Program-made: the position numbers and the translations under genes
Assembly (NCBI GenBank): GCA_903952785.1
Contig: CAJBHC010000099.1
Coordinates: forward strand, 1-6,673
Length of the DNA stretch: 6,673 nt
Origin: an uncultured bacterium
GTDB taxonomy: Bacteria > Patescibacteriota > Minisyncoccia > Phycocordibacterales > CAIZLB01
Direction: 5' to 3'
Notes under the pieces: generated by a model
What the model saw: only the letters and a program-made list of their open reading frames with translations
Database searches by the model: none
What the model was told of the DNA's origin: nothing
Shown: piece after piece, positions 4,879 to 6,673 of the stretch
Numbering within the stretch: the first letter of the stretch is position 1
Layout of the letters: each line of letters starts with the position of its first letter

Positions 4879-5817
4879 ATGAAAAAACACCAAAGCGGAG
4901 GGTTATTAACTTTATTACTTGAGATTATTGCACTTCTAATAATAGTTGTTGGAGCGTATGTTTATGTTAGAGTCAACTCAGACTTTTTAAGCCAAGTTCT
5001 CCCTGGTAGTAGCGAGGTGGCGGTAGTTACGAGTGGTAAATGTGGTCTGACTGTTACTTCTCATTCCCCAAAAAGTAAGGTTGGATTTCCTTTGGTAATC
5101 AAAGGAGTAGTTGATAATTCAAACAGCAAAGCAGATGGTTGTTCTTGGCAGATGTTTGAAGGACAAGCCGGAATCGCTCAAATCTATTTCAAAAGTAATG
5201 ACAATGAATGGAAAAAAATTGGCGAATCAAAACCTGTTATAGCTGAAAATTGGACTTCAGTGAACAGTTTATTTTCTGTTGGTCTAAATTTTAACAACGA
5301 AGGAGTTGGTCTTCCAAATAGCACTGAATTGAAAGTTGTATTTACCGAAGAGAATGCATCAGGCATGCCGCCTGTTGATACATATGAATTACCTTTGATT
5401 TTAGACACTACTTTGTCTCGGGCTGTGACGGGAGATAAAACTGCACAACCACCATCTGAATCGATGTCTTTAACTTTGTATATACAAGATAAGGAAATTG
5501 CAAAGACCAGAGATTGTGGCGTGACAAAAAAAGCTATTTATCAAGTTCCAAGAACCTCTGCTGTTGTAGACAGTTCTCTTCAAATATTATTCGAGTCGGA
5601 ATTATCAAAATATGGAGCATATAAATCTGTAAGTGTTGCAGATGGTGTTGCGAAGGTTATGCTTGTAAGTGAGAATACACCAGAAGGGCACCCGATTGGA
5701 GGATTGAGTAGTTGTGAAAGTTCTCATCTAATGAGTGTGCTTAAAGATACTTTGATACAATACAAGACTGTTAAGTCAGTTGAGTTATATTCTCCAAAGG
5801 GGAAGATTTTGTTCTAA
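4879..5817 (+). CDS. Membrane-anchored Gmad2-like / GerMN-like extracytoplasmic protein
   Basis: From ATG 4879 the protein has 312 residues. A TTG at 4861 is in frame but lies partly within the -10 box, so it cannot be used on a transcript from this promoter. Residues 1-6 are basic, residues 9-31 form a hydrophobic anchor, and the rest should lie outside the membrane. The first domain (about 55-175) begins CGLTVTSHSPKSKVGFPLVIKG, resembling the SP-x-G...PLxVxG opening of Gmad2 Ig-like domains. The second (about 197-312) has LYIQDKEIAKTRDCGVTKK, IYQVPRT, an ADGVAKVML strand, SSCESSHL and TLIQYKTVKSVELY, which fits GerMN domains (DC..V, vpR.v, ..L.qf..V..V). In spore-formers these occur in germination and lipoproteins; here a cell-envelope role is inferred. 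Cys55/Cys88 and Cys213/Cys279 could form disulfides. The domain calls are from memory of the families. Confidence 0.82.
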   Translation: MKKHQSGGLLTLLLEIIALLIIVVGAYVYVRVNSDFLSQVLPGSSEVAVVTSGKCGLTVTSHSPKSKVGFPLVIKGVVDNSNSKADGCSWQMFEGQAGIAQIYFKSNDNEWKKIGESKPVIAENWTSVNSLFSVGLNFNNEGVGLPNSTELKVVFTEENASGMPPVDTYELPLILDTTLSRAVTGDKTAQPPSESMSLTLYIQDKEIAKTRDCGVTKKAIYQVPRTSAVVDSSLQILFESELSKYGAYKSVSVADGVAKVMLVSENTPEGHPIGGLSSCESSHLMSVLKDTLIQYKTVKSVELYSPKGKILF

Positions 5818-5836
5818 GTAGTGTTTATGATATAAC
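5809..5836 (+). promoter_or_regulatory. Extended -10 promoter for the terminal membrane-protein gene
   Basis: TGATATAAC (5828-5836) is a good extended -10 (TG-n-TATAAC), 16 bp from TTGTTC (5809-5814), which overlaps the end of the preceding gene. Transcription from about 5843 would give a leader of about 150 nt before TTG 5994. The leader holds no convincing terminator. Confidence 0.5.
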
Positions 5837-5977
5837 ATAGATAGAAAGGCTTGTTTGAGAGGTTTCTGGGCAGTTCCAAGGGTATCTGTATATCTATAGA
5901 GATGAGTGTCTAATAGGACATCCGTGACCCCATGTGCTTTTGGATCTGCTTTGAAACGTGTAAAAACAACAAACAAG

Positions 5978-5987
5978 AAAGGAAGAG
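5978..5987 (+). promoter_or_regulatory. Ribosome binding site that decides the TTG 5994 start
   Basis: AAAGGAAGAG lies with its GGA about 10 nt upstream of TTG 5994. It is the clearest Shine-Dalgarno-like site in the window and supports the non-ATG start, since the first in-frame ATG is 57 bp further on (6051). Confidence 0.6.
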
Positions 5988-5993
5988 AAAACC

Positions 5994-6599
5994 TTGAAAA
6001 AGAGAATTGATAGATATGTTTTGTATTTAATCGCCATCTGCTACAGCTACATGATATCCTGCGCATGGGCGGAAAATGGTAAGGGTTTGTCTTTTACCTC
6101 CTTTGCTTTGTGGACTGTACTAACATGGATATCATGTATCACCACCAAGGGTCAGGGTGGTGCAACACCGGCCGTGCCCATGCTCTATGCAATAGGTGCC
6201 ACAATCATGACCCTTGTTTTGGCTTATATGCACAGGTACACAACTTTGACTGCGCTCGATGGCTTTACTGCTATCTTGGTTGTCTTATGTATTGTGCTTT
6301 TGATCAATAATGGTAAGAAGGGTGAAAAGTGGGCGTTGGTGATTTCCGTCACCGCTTCCACTATTGCTGGGATACCATATTGGATTTTGACCTACAAATT
6401 TCCGCTTGAGAGCCCTGTTCTAGCCAACACTGGTTTTTTGATTGCCAACACCACAGCGTTTATTTCAGCGGGAAGGTTACCATTGAAATATTGGACTATT
6501 AAGGACCGGCTTTTCACTGGAGTAAGCATGGTGAGTGGTGTGATTTTGATATTGCCTTGGGTCTGGGCGCGAATGCCAGCGATCTGTGGCAGCGTCAGC
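5994..6599 (+). CDS. Multi-pass membrane protein of unknown function, 3'-truncated at adapter junction
   Basis: The frame opens at TTG 5994, after an in-frame stop at 5961-5963, and stays open through 202 residues to the adapter at 6600, so the true C-terminus is missing. It begins MKKRIDRYVLYL (TTG read as Met) and shows about seven hydrophobic segments, roughly at residues 8-26, 33-50, 62-79, 89-105, 112-133, 143-158 and 173-192. Short loops carry Lys/Arg (GKKGEK 107-112, KDR 170-172). Hydrophobicity and periodic helix breaks are strong evidence of a real integral membrane protein. I do not recognise a named family; Gly/Pro within helices (AGIPYW, 125-130) suggests a small transporter-like fold, but that is speculation. 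G+C is higher than in ftsI. A 201-bp frame at 6110-6310 is a shadow of this gene. Confidence 0.78.
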
Positions 6600-6673
6600 A
6601 GATCGGAAGAGCGTCGTGTAGGGAAAGAGTGTCTTCGCCAGTGTATTTATCGGTGGTCGCCGGATCATTTAAA
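6600..6673. other. Illumina TruSeq/P5 adapter read-through (artefact)
   Basis: From 6600 the sequence starts AGATCGGAAGAGC and, as far as I recall the adapter, continues through the 33-nt TruSeq sequence to 6632. An 8-nt index CTTCGCCA follows (6633-6640), one base from the reverse complement of i5 index D505. The P5 region (6641-6669) carries a few mismatches typical of low-quality read ends, and TAAA ends the window. In translation it gives the known contaminant peptides SEERRVGKEC on the plus strand and LFPYTTLFRS on the minus strand. None of it is genomic. Confidence 0.98.

Noticed and set aside
1..6599. Alternative genetic code (UGA recoded as glycine, as in Gracilibacteria/SR1)
   Set aside because: No complete gene ends in TGA, but none contains in-frame TGA either, so there is no positive evidence for recoding.
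6477..6668. Minus-strand frame of 63 codons at the window end
   Set aside because: Its N-terminal part contains the adapter peptide LFPYTTLFRS and the rest is antisense to the membrane-protein gene; it is artefact plus shadow.

Overview
The window looks like one end of a metagenome-assembled contig from a small-genome, probably Candidate Phyla Radiation (Patescibacteria, Parcubacteria-like) bacterium. The assignment is inference. It rests on the wording of the RsmH and FtsI motifs (for example EPLIMTF in RsmH and EMGSIMKPLT in FtsI), generally AT-rich coding DNA, weak or missing Shine-Dalgarno sites on several genes, and conserved cell-division genes next to proteins I cannot name. All complete genes end in TAA or TAG.

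Positions 1-3235 hold a co-directional piece of the division and cell-wall (dcw) cluster: rsmH (mraW, 5' end cut off by the window edge), a small FtsL-like single-pass membrane protein, and ftsI (class B penicillin-binding protein, septal transpeptidase). A GC-rich hairpin just after ftsI probably ends this operon. The usual downstream dcw genes (mraY, murE and so on) are absent.

Positions 3299-4206 carry an unrecognised basic, His-rich protein. It has its own possible promoter, clearly higher G+C than ftsI, and a strong hairpin after it. A tRNA-Glu with anticodon CTC and an encoded CCA end follows at 4280-4354.

Positions 4355-4878 form a gene-free stretch unusually rich in structure: an 11-bp-stem hairpin, a 10-bp inverted repeat carrying a 12-mer that recurs at the next promoter, a third dyad, and a possible folded RNA of about 130 nt closed by a perfect 9-bp helix. 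It ends in a good promoter whose predicted transcript begins almost at the ATG of the next gene, suggesting a leaderless mRNA.

That gene (4879-5817) encodes a membrane-anchored protein that looks like an Ig-like (Gmad2-type) plus GerMN-type extracytoplasmic protein. After a 176-bp spacer with an extended -10 promoter, a multi-pass membrane protein starts at TTG 5994 and runs open to position 6599.

The last 74 bases (6600-6673) are not biological. They match the Illumina TruSeq/P5 adapter, an i5 index and flow-cell sequence. The final gene is therefore truncated, and any reading frame running through this segment is artefactual. No mobile element, CRISPR array or defence system is visible.
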